From Rhizobium sp. Pop5 (GTDB lineage: Bacteria; Pseudomonadota; Alphaproteobacteria; Rhizobiales; Rhizobiaceae), in the NCBI RefSeq assembly GCF_024721175.1, contig NZ_CP099401.1:62001-126000 (forward strand): a stretch of 64,000 nt of DNA, given 5' to 3'. The position numbers were made by a program, and so were the translations under genes. The first letter of the stretch is position 1. Each line of letters opens with the position of its first letter. This document shows positions 39,601 to 45,493 of this stretch, piece by piece. The notes beneath the pieces were generated by a model. It worked only from the letters and a program-made list of their open reading frames with translations. It was not told the DNA's origin and ran no database searches.

Positions 39601-40026
39601 ACTGGTGTTGGTCGAGGCTCAAATGGCACTTTGATTGACGAAATAACAGGCAGCATGCCGCCGGTAAAGCCGTTGGTTAATCCTGCTACAAATCTTGCGA
39701 GTGAAGCCAGGGCAAACCATATCCTATATGGAGACGGTCCGGGGAGTGGCGGCCATCTTTGGCCAGGGCAACCCGGCAAAACGGCATTTCCAGCAAGCTG
39801 GAATGCGGATAAGGTGATGAGTACCATTTCGGATATCGCAACGGACCCGGCATTAAGTTGGAAACCTCAGACCGGGAATGGCGGCCTGTATACCAAATCA
39901 GGCAAGCCTGCGCGATTCATTGTGACGGATGCTGGCGGTAATCTTCCGGTTATCGATGGAGTGCCGATCAGGGTCGTTATCGAACCGGCAGGCGAGGGCA
40001 TTATCACAGGTTTCCCACAATATTGA
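30625..40026 (+). CDS. CdiA/FHA-type giant TpsA exoprotein with C-terminal EndoU toxin domain
   Basis: A 3133-residue protein. A long leader (about 1-52) ends FQPMLANAQ. The TPS domain follows, with GVPLIDIVTPNSQGLSHNKY and the hallmark IIANPNGITCDGCGF. Tandem beta-helix repeats cover about 300-1100. A non-repeat insert lies near 1160-1290 (TTYHAWTWISGNG). A CdiA-conserved block follows near 1490-1620 (RADFLDVRKFYGSSYF, GLTPEQAAALTKSIV), then long FHA-2-type repeats. A hydrophobic Gly/Ala pretoxin segment lies near 2750-2830. The last 107 residues match bacterial EndoU RNases: ANHILYGD (His3032), GGHLWPG (His3044), GKTAFP (Lys3052), IITGFPQY. Contact-dependent delivery is inferred from architecture and from the adjacent immunity gene. 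Confidence 0.9.
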   Translation: MSKRLGKSTTTLHGVAEADRRSFRRFTHFAQQSLAIVLSGLLVFQPMLANAQSVSASTTAPAANQPGVGTAPNGVPLIDIVTPNSQGLSHNKYDNFDVGTSGLILNNFKGEIGTSNLGGVTPGNPNLNTTGPASVILNEVTSGNRSALNGPTEVFGGRADVIIANPNGITCDGCGFINTPHATLTAGVPDIGADGGLKGFTVNGGDVTFGSKGANLAAGAGSVDLFDIVSRAVTIDGPIYGNDIRVTAGRNKFDYATGNATALSATSGTPEYAIDGSALGAMQAGRIKIVVTEKGAGVRMRGDLAANTNELSLSADGKISLGNVSGQQGVSISSKAKVTASKLTSKAKVAVLADQGITLDTVAADGDILLSSGSGLLSVGGEVNSAVNVLMSSAAGITAGSVVAGNALTLSSTSGDIRVASAVKSTEALVITATSGGISAASLVSSNNVTLSAGADIGISGDVLAERNVTASGHSISAGTVVSGLDIAATNAANGSTVLTSAGDIRLTAGSGAVNVDGLLSAGDTSVTAAALTAQSVIAHGALMVNAATDVSGQILSAGNIDIAGSAITSGAVIAGVDFAGTEAAGGNIVLTQSGDLTLASSGDIDAGTLLAAGDISASAANIRADAVTGHGAITFSGNTQVTGQFLGAGDVSISGGSISAGTVVAGTDFAATAASPSGAIAVGAAGDLKLDAGANGTVDIDTLLAAGALLVDAHDFQANNASSHGTVAISGKTSITGQLLGAGDVSVTGAAIQAGAIVSGVDFAATAQSANGDIVLGQSGDLTLTATGGDIDAGNLLAAGDINAGATGNVSANVVTHQDMTITAGGAIDLAGQSLAAGDASLSAKAITVDTLVSGLDFAATAQSPNGTLTLQQTGGMSLAATSGSITAGTALLSSGALSANASQNVAYAKLQSLSSAALTASGGQISFGNPTRTAGNLTLTTSNIDLSNGRASNLAAGGTLTLNAASANLANSSLTLGGLALNLSGTADLSGARVNAVTNSGGSGDITINASGLSTTAGTALLAAHDLTLTLPSLINAGQLAAGHDLTFNISGNFTNSATGLAYAGNDASLFVGGTLTNDQGAIISGNDLTIAGATSGQRNAALTNISGLIQAGNDMSILTSNLTNKRSATPQWTTGTLVSSGVVSGFTLNPVAAGMPFGYLETEDQNMFQLYAGVDAPLWQDYEPLLWSKATLSDGTTYHAWTWISGNGPTKVQPIFDWIMDRVPKDANGNPVLDPNNPSRYFIVDEVNHGGSDTSTTYTWDWSSHLSQSVYEDRLIGALSPEATIRAGRNLTVDATALANSYSSIEAGGDATLKGSTLTNTGVTLFRTTTTTCSAQGACTAYNANGTANPSKNIANGTTIVSSVQAIGGVSANIKAGGALSVDFGSVNNTSAAGSMAGGASLAAAGNPGDPLSALSGLTAGGALFNVNASLGSVAANGGSLLSGLSNIADRIRVDGAALAKAAKPQSGGFGGTISGQIFLFETRADFLDVRKFYGSSYFMSRIGYVPETTVPFLGDAYFENQLIDTQLRQLVGEGLGRSTFIAGNDAIEQMKTLLDNGANYAKDHGLAIGQGLTPEQAAALTKSIVLYQWQTIDGVQALAPVVYVAAADQQKLTGAGAVMAGGSIDMNVGNLDNSGLIASAGGLKVSGSSIQGSGTFLSRGDTVVNATNGITLAAQTMTIGGQNMVNTNAGVTASGNVQLAGGSGDLALKGVKVNAGGSAQLTGNNVTLAAAKVDNSSQQNATGTQVASGGALTIKATDNVNVIGSSAKAGTTLDVTADKGSVAVVATDVARNNQSGYTRTLSTDQQQSQLSAGTDTTIKSGDDILLSGSSVKAGGNVTLSAGDDINITAAQEQSASTFGKKFASSITHVGSEISAGGDLSVTAGNGSGDHDLNIVGSKLAADGKVGLKASDDVTIAEATDTATLDTKLSVKGGFLGKSEKTTTHLETTTAVGSAITGGGGVEITSGKDTVISASKIEAGKEDATTPADLNITAGGNLVIASGKDTTAKDDKGSRSGFLSKGSSSHKSYDETTVASELGASGNINLDAGKGAVIAGSKVDADGSINVAADSVSIIGAQEAHELEEQRKKSGIGVGSGGGFISIYGTQQDTGKQASTLNVGSALSASEDVTLTARKTDLNIMGSSVDAERDIYLSASRDVNVTPGSKSFSQSEQEKKSGFGLSFSAGNGGFAIGIGAQTSKDGSAQQSDTNAASILSAGRDLHISAGNNVNLQAAQASAERDVNLFATNDINLLSANDVTNYQEVHEKTFAGVTLSVSSQLGSAAQSIMNGAERLSDPGGVNGLTNSAIAGLSFYEGIKGLRGVYDGLTSTDPEIGTGLSFNIGINAGVSHQQSASSSETSTPVVTDIRAGRSIALAAQNGSITSDGAQIAAGYDKFGLRTISADPLAGDIILSAGSGNINLNAATGTSESSTSNSSWSAGVGVNLGCTTRTGCSTSVGASGSYGKGGSDTVSTSHTNTHVNGTGDVTILTNDLALRGATVTGNSVTADVRNLTVESLVDTTNAHADQLSLSGQIGFGSTGISGVTQKAKGDVALVSQQSGIHAGTGGLDLNIEKQTTLVGGLITSQATSDHNTFNTGTLTVTDIDTHSSWKAETYGGSIGVGGLSPAPPVKAGEKETGKAYSAIGANIGITITDPAHQTQDIGTIRRDTQNTNTSLPGLPDLEDILRDQYKTQADLQQAQKTMAGLVGDVASEFYEQAARNQDQAGMDYWKEGGAGRVLLHTIGSGILGGVNGWEGALKGAAGAATASLLAPAIGKLVDGMLKGTSVEGTEDGKWLAALIGEGLSALVAGAVGGGEGASYGAAQYQYNYLKHAEREEFTRVQASCENTKDATDCARADELREISYGRDRKIEACVGSSSSDCVTARVDLRIAAAEYLDAALTGDGDDLDGLSLLERHMVFLDTWKYAVDGDPTDSQQLTDAASTLTSAAAKALLTGSKDEIAKIIRDPIIIGAIAFGGVGNARGIVGEGTGVGRGSNGTLIDEITGSMPPVKPLVNPATNLASEARANHILYGDGPGSGGHLWPGQPGKTAFPASWNADKVMSTISDIATDPALSWKPQTGNGGLYTKSGKPARFIVTDAGGNLPVIDGVPIRVVIEPAGEGIITGFPQY
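31990..33300 (+). repeat. five tandem ~93-residue repeats in the TpsA shaft
   Basis: Units are marked by the related stretches ISAGTVVSGLDIAATNA, ITSGAVIAGVDFAGTEA, ISAGTVVAGTDFAATAA, IQAGAIVSGVDFAATAQ and ITVDTLVSGLDFAATAQ. Successive marks are about 273-290 bp apart. They form part of the predicted beta-helical filament, and such repeats can change the shaft length by recombination. Confidence 0.75.
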
Positions 40027-40034
40027 GGTTGCGC

Positions 40035-40274
40035 ATGGACGTTGAGAAACGAGTAATAGAACTCATCAGTAGCTTCAATGGGCGGCTACCCAATGAATAT
40101 GTTCAAGAGTACATATCCCTTGCGGAGCACAACGAATGTGCTGTGGCGCTCGAAAATCTATGCACGCAACTGTATGAATATGACATAATACCAGCCGGGG
40201 AGGAGCTGAAAGCCATTCAAGATCTGAGCAAGTTTATGAATTTGGAAGAAACTACATGGAATTTTCTTAGGTAG
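40035..40274 (+). CDS. MafI-like immunity protein for the EndoU toxin
   Basis: A 79-residue acidic helical protein from ATG 40035. TGAGG, which includes the tpsA stop codon (40024-40026), serves as its ribosome site, so the two are tightly coupled. The pattern YISLAEHNECAVALENLCTQ, then LYEYDI, then a C-terminal helix resembles the MafI immunity family. In Neisseria an EndoU-type MafB toxin is paired with a MafI protein, so toxin and immunity types agree. It should bind and block the EndoU domain in the producing cell. Local GC content is clearly lower than in tpsA. Confidence 0.8.
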   Translation: MDVEKRVIELISSFNGRLPNEYVQEYISLAEHNECAVALENLCTQLYEYDIIPAGEELKAIQDLSKFMNLEETTWNFLR

Positions 40275-40343
40275 CCTGAAGGCAGTCGAGAGGTAGCCTC
40301 AGAATTTACTCAATGACTTTCGAGATACATTGAACGGAAAGGC

Positions 40344-40565
40344 ATGACGCCAGCCATTTGTGTAGCATTTTCAGCGGAGAAGGCAGCAGGACAATTGTTG
40401 TCGCCTGCAGGACACGTTCCCAAAGCTATTCAAACCAGAAGAGTGCTAATGAACTTCATTCGCAATGCAGACAATCAACCGCCCGGATCGTATCCGTACA
40501 CGAAGCGGGATGTCGATTTTGCTAAAGAACTCGTAAGGGATCTCGATGACGCTCTCGGACGATGA
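40344..40565 (+). pseudogene. orphan toxin C-terminal tail 1
   Basis: The frame ends PPGSYPYTKRDVDFAKEL, then VRDLDDALGR, stop at 40565. A related tail (GLERDLHNALGW, stop at 41219) occurs 650 bp downstream, and each is overlapped by the start of an immunity-like gene. This is the geometry of toxin/immunity pairs in which only the end of the toxin gene survives. No start region of a full toxin is visible. Toxin activity cannot be inferred. Confidence 0.5.
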
Positions 40566-40776
40566 CTTTTTCACAAATCTTGTGCAAAAATTGATAACAC
40601 TTGATCTTCTTTCAGAGAAAGAATTGGATTCCTCCATAAAAGATCTTGGCGGAATTAAAGGGGTAATTTCTGATAAATACTATATTTTGGCGTGCGAATA
40701 TATTGCGCGAGAGATACCCCAAAAAAGGTCATCTCAACAAATATTGTCATTCTTGCAGAATAATAATTCAGCGTGA
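40546..40776 (+). CDS. orphan immunity-like protein 1
   Basis: A 76-residue protein (MTLSDDDFFTNLVQKL...) that starts 20 nt inside toxin tail 1 with AAGGGA 5 nt upstream. It is a clear paralog of the protein at 41203: LSDDDFFTNLVQKL against LSDGEFFRELVQRL, and SSQQILSFLQ against SAQDMCSFLQ. It is shorter because its C-terminus lacks the last 45 or so residues of the second copy. Family not recognised with certainty; a MafI-type fold is possible. The sequence is AT-rich compared with the neighbourhood. Confidence 0.6.
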   Translation: MTLSDDDFFTNLVQKLITLDLLSEKELDSSIKDLGGIKGVISDKYYILACEYIAREIPQKRSSQQILSFLQNNNSA

Positions 40777-40782
40777 GGAGTT

Positions 40783-41105
40783 TTGGATCGAGAATATGCA
40801 AAAACAATCCTGGACTATCTCTATGATGGGGGAAATAGGGATATAATATTCTTCGGGTTCATCATCGGTGTCGTTAGCTTCGACAGAGAGGATGCCCCAT
40901 GCGAAAAATCTGAAGCCGACAGATTTAACCACGCGCTCCGGCTGGCTAATTTCCTAGTTTCTGAAGGAAAATGGTAAATTTCGAAAAACGTTGTACGAAG
41001 GCGGATTTGAAGAGTTTCGCCAAGACTTAGAAAATTTATTTGGTGGAGGCGGCATCGACAATATCGATCTCGTTGCCGGACCTTGGTTGATCAAAAAAAT
41101 ATTGG
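40783..41105 (+). pseudogene. frameshifted immunity-like gene (DUF596-like)
   Basis: An intact frame of 64 codons (LDREYAKTILDYLYDGG, then IIFFGFIIGVVSFDRED, then RLANFLVSEGKW) ends at TAA 40977. A second frame continues without interruption as GKFRKTLYEGGFEEFRQDLE, then NLFGGGGIDNIDLVAG. One frameshift near 40970 therefore joins two halves of a normal-sized protein. The pattern with a C-terminal EGK is reminiscent of DUF596, a group seen beside CDI toxins, but this is a weak match by eye. The start would be TTG at 40783, only 2 nt after GAGGAG. A second broken copy is at 42741. Confidence 0.5.
40836..40887. repeat. 52-bp exact direct repeat, copy 1
   Basis: Identical base for base to 42791-42842. 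It encodes RDIIFFGFIIGVVSFDR in the immunity-like gene. The flanking 50 bp upstream are also similar (TGGATCGAGAATATGCAA in both). Confidence 0.85.
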
Positions 41106-41108
41106 TAA

Positions 41109-41219
41109 GTCCGCGCCATCTGTCCCGGACAGCATTTGCCAGTTATTCGGATGACTCAACCATTGGATGACCTTGCTAAAGGACTTGAGAGGGATCTCCA
41201 TAATGCTCTCGGATGGTGA
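41109..41219 (+). pseudogene. orphan toxin C-terminal tail 2
   Basis: The frame CPGQHLPVIRMTQPLDDLAK, then GLERDLHNALGW and stop at 41219, aligns with the end of tail 1 (VDFAKELVRDLDDALGR). Nothing upstream of 41109 continues it. The ATG of immunity gene 2 lies inside it at 41203, a 17-nt overlap. Confidence 0.5.
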
Positions 41220-41574
41220 GTTTTTTCGAGAGCTTGTCCAACGCTTGGTGTCCCTCGGTTACTTCAGCAGCGACGAAGTCGACACACTTCTTGATGAGTT
41301 CGGAGGGCTTCAACGAGCAACTCGTCTCAGGCAATATATATCGGCGGCCGAGATTTTGGCATGGAACATGGCTGAGAAGAGCTCCGCGCAAGACATGTGC
41401 AGCTTTCTTCAGGAATACAACGGTTTGATGGCAGACCATGGAGAATTCATGTATTACTTCGTGCAGGCTATCGTCGATCAGATGTCAGCAATGGGTAATG
41501 ACGTACGGCCGATTATTGGCGCATCTCCAGAACGTTACCAACAATTCTTGAAGAGACGGTTCTTATGGGAGTAA
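41203..41574 (+). CDS. orphan immunity-like protein 2
   Basis: A 123-residue protein from ATG 41203 (MLSDGEFFRELVQRLVSLGY); the frame opens 12 codons earlier, but GAGAGGG upstream and the overlap with tail 2 favour this start. It is the full-length paralog of the gene at 40546 and adds a C-terminal helical part ending FLKRRFLWE. With its own toxin gone, it may still protect against sister cells carrying that toxin. Confidence 0.62.
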   Translation: MLSDGEFFRELVQRLVSLGYFSSDEVDTLLDEFGGLQRATRLRQYISAAEILAWNMAEKSSAQDMCSFLQEYNGLMADHGEFMYYFVQAIVDQMSAMGNDVRPIIGASPERYQQFLKRRFLWE

Positions 41575-41589
41575 CCATTCAGTTGAGAC

Positions 41590-41842
41590 TGATTGAATAT
41601 TGTCGGATCTTCTGTTGCTGACAAAAAGCCCCTCGCCGATACATGCCTTGACGTTCGTCGAGCTTGGATTTGAAGCCAGCCTGCAAAAGTGTGCTTTGGT
41701 GGTCTGACCGTGGCGAATTAAGATTTACACCTGACTATTACCCGAACGCGAATAAATGTCGGGACTATCCTAGAAAAAATCTCAGACCATTTTCAGCAAC
41801 GAGGCATCCAGCAGCGTCCTGGAAGGCGGAAACAAGCGGCGC
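41590..41842 (+). pseudogene. scrambled immunity-gene remnant
   Basis: Three reading frames carry pieces that look like one former small protein. They are IHALTFVELGFEASLQKC, then GELRFTPDYYPNANK, then VGTILEKISDHFQQRGIQ. At least two frameshifts separate them. The family is not recognised. It fills the space between immunity gene 2 and the next hypothetical gene. Confidence 0.4.
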
Positions 41843-42481
41843 ATGAGAAGAATGCGCGATACCCTTCAGTTGCTACTGCAATCAGCCAATCTCGCGGGAT
41901 ATGGAGCGTCAGCTCGCTTCCTCGGTTTTTTCGAAAAAGACAGCCGATATAAGCCGGGCAGGGAAGAATCTGCCGTCGACTTCTTCATGCGATATTTCAG
42001 AAACGATCTGGGGTATTTTGTGATTGCATCCTCGGTGCACGCAAACTCTGACGAGGTTGGGCATTACGGCAATGCTGCGGATGACCAGCGAGACGGCAAT
42101 TTGATAAAGGGCCTTGTGGGGACTGGGCTTATCAAAGAATTTGGTTACAAAGTACGATTTGGGCGTGATCCTAGTTCGCAGGAATATGCTGAATCGGTCG
42201 AAAGGGAATGGGCGAATATTGCCCTCATGAAAGTGCATGGCTTCCCTATCGAAAGTGTAAGATCTTTACTTATCGCAAAGATGGTTGTGTATGGGCTGTA
42301 CGGTCATTGCTTCATAATCTCACGCGAATGGAATCTGGCTTTTTACCCGCACGATGATTTTGGTTTTGGCGTGATAGGTTTAGGCGACAACGCAAATGTA
42401 CAAGTCGCACACGATTTTTTGGCGCAGGCGGATCAATTGCCAGACATGCATTCAATCATCAGGACGCCGCCCAGCAATTGA
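41843..42481 (+). CDS. hypothetical protein of the orphan-cassette region
   Basis: A 212-residue protein with no recognised domain. It contains SARFLGFFEKDSRYKPGREE, DLGYFVIASSVHANSDEVGH and SREWNLAFYPHDDFGFGVIG. It is soluble and without a signal peptide. The low GC content and the setting among toxin tails and immunity genes suggest an immunity protein or a toxin-associated partner. There is no good ribosome site before ATG 41843; the internal ATG at 41852 is equally possible. Confidence 0.55.
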   Translation: MRRMRDTLQLLLQSANLAGYGASARFLGFFEKDSRYKPGREESAVDFFMRYFRNDLGYFVIASSVHANSDEVGHYGNAADDQRDGNLIKGLVGTGLIKEFGYKVRFGRDPSSQEYAESVEREWANIALMKVHGFPIESVRSLLIAKMVVYGLYGHCFIISREWNLAFYPHDDFGFGVIGLGDNANVQVAHDFLAQADQLPDMHSIIRTPPSN

Positions 42482-42490
42482 GCCAAGCTC

Positions 42491-42850
42491 CGAAAGTAAA
42501 AGAAGGGCGATCTCCCATGTGTCAGCACCAATGGCGGGTTCCTCTGCAAGGGCGAGAAGACGACCTGGACAGTGGTGAACAGGGCGTTTTCTACGTTTAT
42601 TGAGTGGTCAATCGACGCGATACTGCTGGCGTCCCCTCCGGCCCAACCGAAAAGTATATTCAAACTCTTCCGGATAAGCGCTGAGTTTCGCGGTGCCGGA
42701 GGGCCGCCGAAAAGCTTCTATTCGGACAAGAAGCAAACTATGGATCGAGAATATGCAATGACAATGGTAGACCACCTCTACGATGAAGGATAGGGATATA
42801 ATATTCTTCGGGTTCATCATCGGTGTCGTTAGCTTCGACAGATCGCCCAC
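42491..42850 (+). pseudogene. cassette remnant with broken second copy of the DUF596-like gene
   Basis: A continuous frame runs CVSTNGGFLCKGEKTTWTV, then NRAFSTFIEWSIDAILLAS, then FYSDKKQT, into MDREYAMTMVDHLYDEG and a stop at about 42793. The last part is a copy of the gene at 40783, cut short because two bases (AA) are missing just before the 52-bp repeat. The upstream 60 or so residues may be the end of another toxin. No function expected. Confidence 0.5.
42791..42842. repeat. 52-bp exact direct repeat, copy 2
   Basis: Exact copy of 40836-40887. Identity stops right after position 42842, where this copy runs into unrelated sequence. The abrupt edge looks like a recombination or deletion junction. 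Confidence 0.85.
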
Positions 42851-43055
42851 GTGCGCTGTCTGCTGGCGGTGACCAAGCAGAGCCCGCTGTCCTGCAAGAG
42901 CGAGATCGATTTATCGGATCTCAGGAATGAGGAAATCATCTCATTGTCCCGCCAGAACCTCTTATACGCCGGATCTGTATACATAGACCGGCCAGCAAAT
43001 CAGGAGACCCCATGTGGGGTGAACACGGGATCTCCCTGCCGGATCGGTCGGACCT

Positions 43056-43514
43056 TTACTTCTCCGGCATCATCGACGAGTGGTGCGAGGTGATTAGCCA
43101 GTTCCCGTCCTTGAACTCGTAGGTATAGGTATAGCGGGCGGGAACCTTCGAGCCGTCCTTCATGGTGAAGGTGTAAGTGCCGGTATCGACGGCCCAGTTA
43201 CAGCCGGTCTTGATGTCGCGGCTGTCGATCTGGCCTTTGGGCTCGTTGGCGAGGAAGTGCTTGAAGTAATCGATCCGCTCTTCCTGGGTCAGGCGAGGTT
43301 TGTTCGAGAGCGTGGCGAGCAGCACGGAGTCCTCGCTGTAGTTCTTGGCGACCTCCTCCGGGCTCAGCGTCGCAAGCGAGCCGTTCCAGCGGTCGAAGAG
43401 CTTGGCGACCTGCTCGTCGCTCACCGGGGTGCAGGTTGCCGTTTCGCCGGCGGCCATGGCCGACTGGACCTGAACGACACTGAGGACGAGGGCGGCGGCA
43501 ATGATCATACGCAT
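43056..43514 (-). CDS. small exported SnoaL/DUF4440-like (CaMKII association-type) protein
   Basis: A 152-residue precursor from ATG 43514, with GGAAAG 6 nt upstream; the frame opens 35 codons earlier. The signal peptide is MRMIIAAALVLSVVQVQSAM, cleaved about AMAAG. The mature cone-shaped NTF2-like fold is indicated by VAKLFDRWNGSLATLSPEEV, EDSVLLATLSNKPRL and DGSKVPARYTYTYEFKDGNW. Two cysteines (in TCTP and TGCNW) could form a disulfide. Such proteins are found as 'SgcJ/EcaC family'; the ligand is unknown. Confidence 0.8.
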   Translation of the reverse strand: MRMIIAAALVLSVVQVQSAMAAGETATCTPVSDEQVAKLFDRWNGSLATLSPEEVAKNYSEDSVLLATLSNKPRLTQEERIDYFKHFLANEPKGQIDSRDIKTGCNWAVDTGTYTFTMKDGSKVPARYTYTYEFKDGNWLITSHHSSMMPEK

Positions 43515-43658
43515 GTTTGACTTTCCTTTATCGCGGTTCCGGCGGACATCGCATCGGTCAACCGCATGACCAATATCTAAGCGGCCGGTGCTGCGGCCCC
43601 ATCTGCCGGGTGGCTCCAATCCGATCTGCCGAACGGCATAGATGACAATCGCACTGGA

Positions 43659-44837
43659 ATGACTATCGTGCCCGCGTCATTCATATCAGGAGCAGTCCCC
43701 TTGGGCCTGGAGCATAATACAGATACGGCGCATTCGCCTGACGTCGCGGAGATGAGAGCCCTTTACAGGGCGGCGGAAGCACGGGCGGCGCGGCTGCGTT
43801 TCATCATCGAAGTGCGAAACCTGCTCGATGCGCAAACATTCGAAACATCAGCCCCGGAGGTTTTATCCCGGCTTGCCGATTTTGCCGGAGCCTCGCTTGC
43901 CACGCTCGTCTTTCCTCCCTTGCGGGGAGAGGGGCCCGTGCAACTGACTGTGGGGCAATCGAGGAGCCGGGAAAGCGACGACATCCTGTTTGCCTCGCAG
44001 GATTCCGCTCTCTATCTGACGCTCATCGGCCCGCCGAGAGGGCGCGCCATCGATGCCGACGACCGGCAGACTTTGGAGGTGGTGGCGGGCCAACTCGCCG
44101 ACGCCTGTAATCTCGAACGGCAGGCCATGGAAAAGCAGGCGCTGCTCGGCGATCTCCAACGGCAGCGCAGCGAGCTTGCGGCCCTCGTCGCGCAGCTGAT
44201 CCAGGCACAGGAGCAGGAGCGGCAGCGGGTGGCGCTCGATCTGCACGACGGCTCGGCGCAGCTTGCCGCCGGCCTCAGCTACCGCCTGCAGGATCTGGCC
44301 GCCCGCATCGGCGAGGCGCATGCGCTGAAGCCGGAGATCGACCAGCTCGCAGCCCTCGCACGCCATTCCGTCGCCGATCTTCGCGCCGCAATCGCCGATC
44401 TCCGGCCGCCCGAGCTCGACGACCTCGGCGTCGCGGCGGCGCTGCGCACCCGTCTCGATGCGATCGACGGCATGGAGGTGATCGCCGATCTCGATGCCCG
44501 CGCCGACCGCTGGCCGGCATCGGCGGGTATCATCTTCTACCGTGTCGCGCAGGAGGCGATCACCAATGTGATCAAGCATGCAGAGGCCCGCCGGCTCATC
44601 GTGCGCCTCTTCGAGGACAAAGCGGGCGAAGCCCATCTCGAAGTGATCGACGATGGAAAGGGAATGGGCTCGGTGCGACAGCCTCGGGTTCAGGAGCGGG
44701 GAGCGCGGCTCGGCATCATCGGCATGCGCGAGCGGCTGGCGCTGCTCGGCGGCCGCATCGAGATCGTCGCCGGGGCTTCGGGCGGCACTTGTGTCCGCGC
44801 CGTCGCGCCCCTTCAAGGGGAGACGATATCGGCATGA
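43659..44837 (+). CDS. NarL-type sensor histidine kinase
   Basis: Up to 392 residues, soluble. A GAF-like N-terminal sensor lies at about 45-155. A coiled dimerisation helix follows, with the HisKA_3 box QERQRVALDLHDGSAQ and phospho-acceptor His196. The ATPase domain has VAQEAITNVIKHA (N box) and VIDDGKGMG (G box). The start is uncertain: a TTG at 43701 has AGGAG 8 nt upstream, better than the ATG at 43659. It overlaps the response regulator by 4 nt, so the two are partners. Confidence 0.88.
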   Translation: MTIVPASFISGAVPLGLEHNTDTAHSPDVAEMRALYRAAEARAARLRFIIEVRNLLDAQTFETSAPEVLSRLADFAGASLATLVFPPLRGEGPVQLTVGQSRSRESDDILFASQDSALYLTLIGPPRGRAIDADDRQTLEVVAGQLADACNLERQAMEKQALLGDLQRQRSELAALVAQLIQAQEQERQRVALDLHDGSAQLAAGLSYRLQDLAARIGEAHALKPEIDQLAALARHSVADLRAAIADLRPPELDDLGVAAALRTRLDAIDGMEVIADLDARADRWPASAGIIFYRVAQEAITNVIKHAEARRLIVRLFEDKAGEAHLEVIDDGKGMGSVRQPRVQERGARLGIIGMRERLALLGGRIEIVAGASGGTCVRAVAPLQGETISA

Positions 44838-45493
44838 TCGCATCCATTCTCGTTGCCGACGACCATGACATCGCCCGCGCCGGGCTGATCGCCATGATCA
44901 GCGGCCAGGACGATTTCCATGTTGCCCTGGATGTGCGCGATGGTATGGAAGCGGTAGAGGCCTGCGCGAACCACAAGCCGGATCTGGCACTGCTCGACAT
45001 CCGCATGCCCCGCATGGACGGCCTTGCTGCCACACGGGAGATCCGGCGCGTGTCACCCGGCACACGCGTGATGATCATCACCATGCATGACAGTCTCGAT
45101 TATCTGGAGGCAGCGATCGATGCCGGCGCCACCGGCTATCTGCTGAAGGACGCCAGCCGGGACGACATTCTGCGCACCATCCGCCGCGTGCTCGCGGGCG
45201 ACGCCTTTTTCGATGGGCCGCTCGTCGCAAGGCTGCTGCGGCGCGCCGCCACCAAGCCGCAGACCAACAGCAGCGCCCTGGAGACGCTGACGATGCGCGA
45301 ACGCGAGGTGCTGGCGAAAGTCGCCGAAGGCCTGACCAATAAGGAGATCGGCCGGGCGTTGAAGATTTCGCCGGGCACCGTCAAGATCCATGTCGAACGC
45401 ATCATCGGCAAGCTCGGCGCCGGCGATCGGACGCAGGCCGCCGTCATGGCCGTGCGCGGCGGACTCGTCGCAACCGCCGGAGAAGAGCAGTGA
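44834..45493 (+). CDS. NarL/FixJ-family response regulator
   Basis: A 219-residue regulator. The receiver domain has acceptor Asp55 (LALLDIRMPRMDG) and the LuxR-type HTH near residues 152-215 (LTMREREVLAKVAEGLTNKE, then GTVKIHVERIIGKL). Its ATG overlaps the kinase stop (ATGA), and its own stop overlaps the next start (TGATG). Three genes are thus translationally chained. Confidence 0.92.
   Translation: MIASILVADDHDIARAGLIAMISGQDDFHVALDVRDGMEAVEACANHKPDLALLDIRMPRMDGLAATREIRRVSPGTRVMIITMHDSLDYLEAAIDAGATGYLLKDASRDDILRTIRRVLAGDAFFDGPLVARLLRRAATKPQTNSSALETLTMREREVLAKVAEGLTNKEIGRALKISPGTVKIHVERIIGKLGAGDRTQAAVMAVRGGLVATAGEEQ

Noticed and set aside
42851..43093. 80-codon frame after the cassette region
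   Set aside because: No ribosome site, no recognisable motif and an odd composition; it may be remnant DNA but does not support a gene call.
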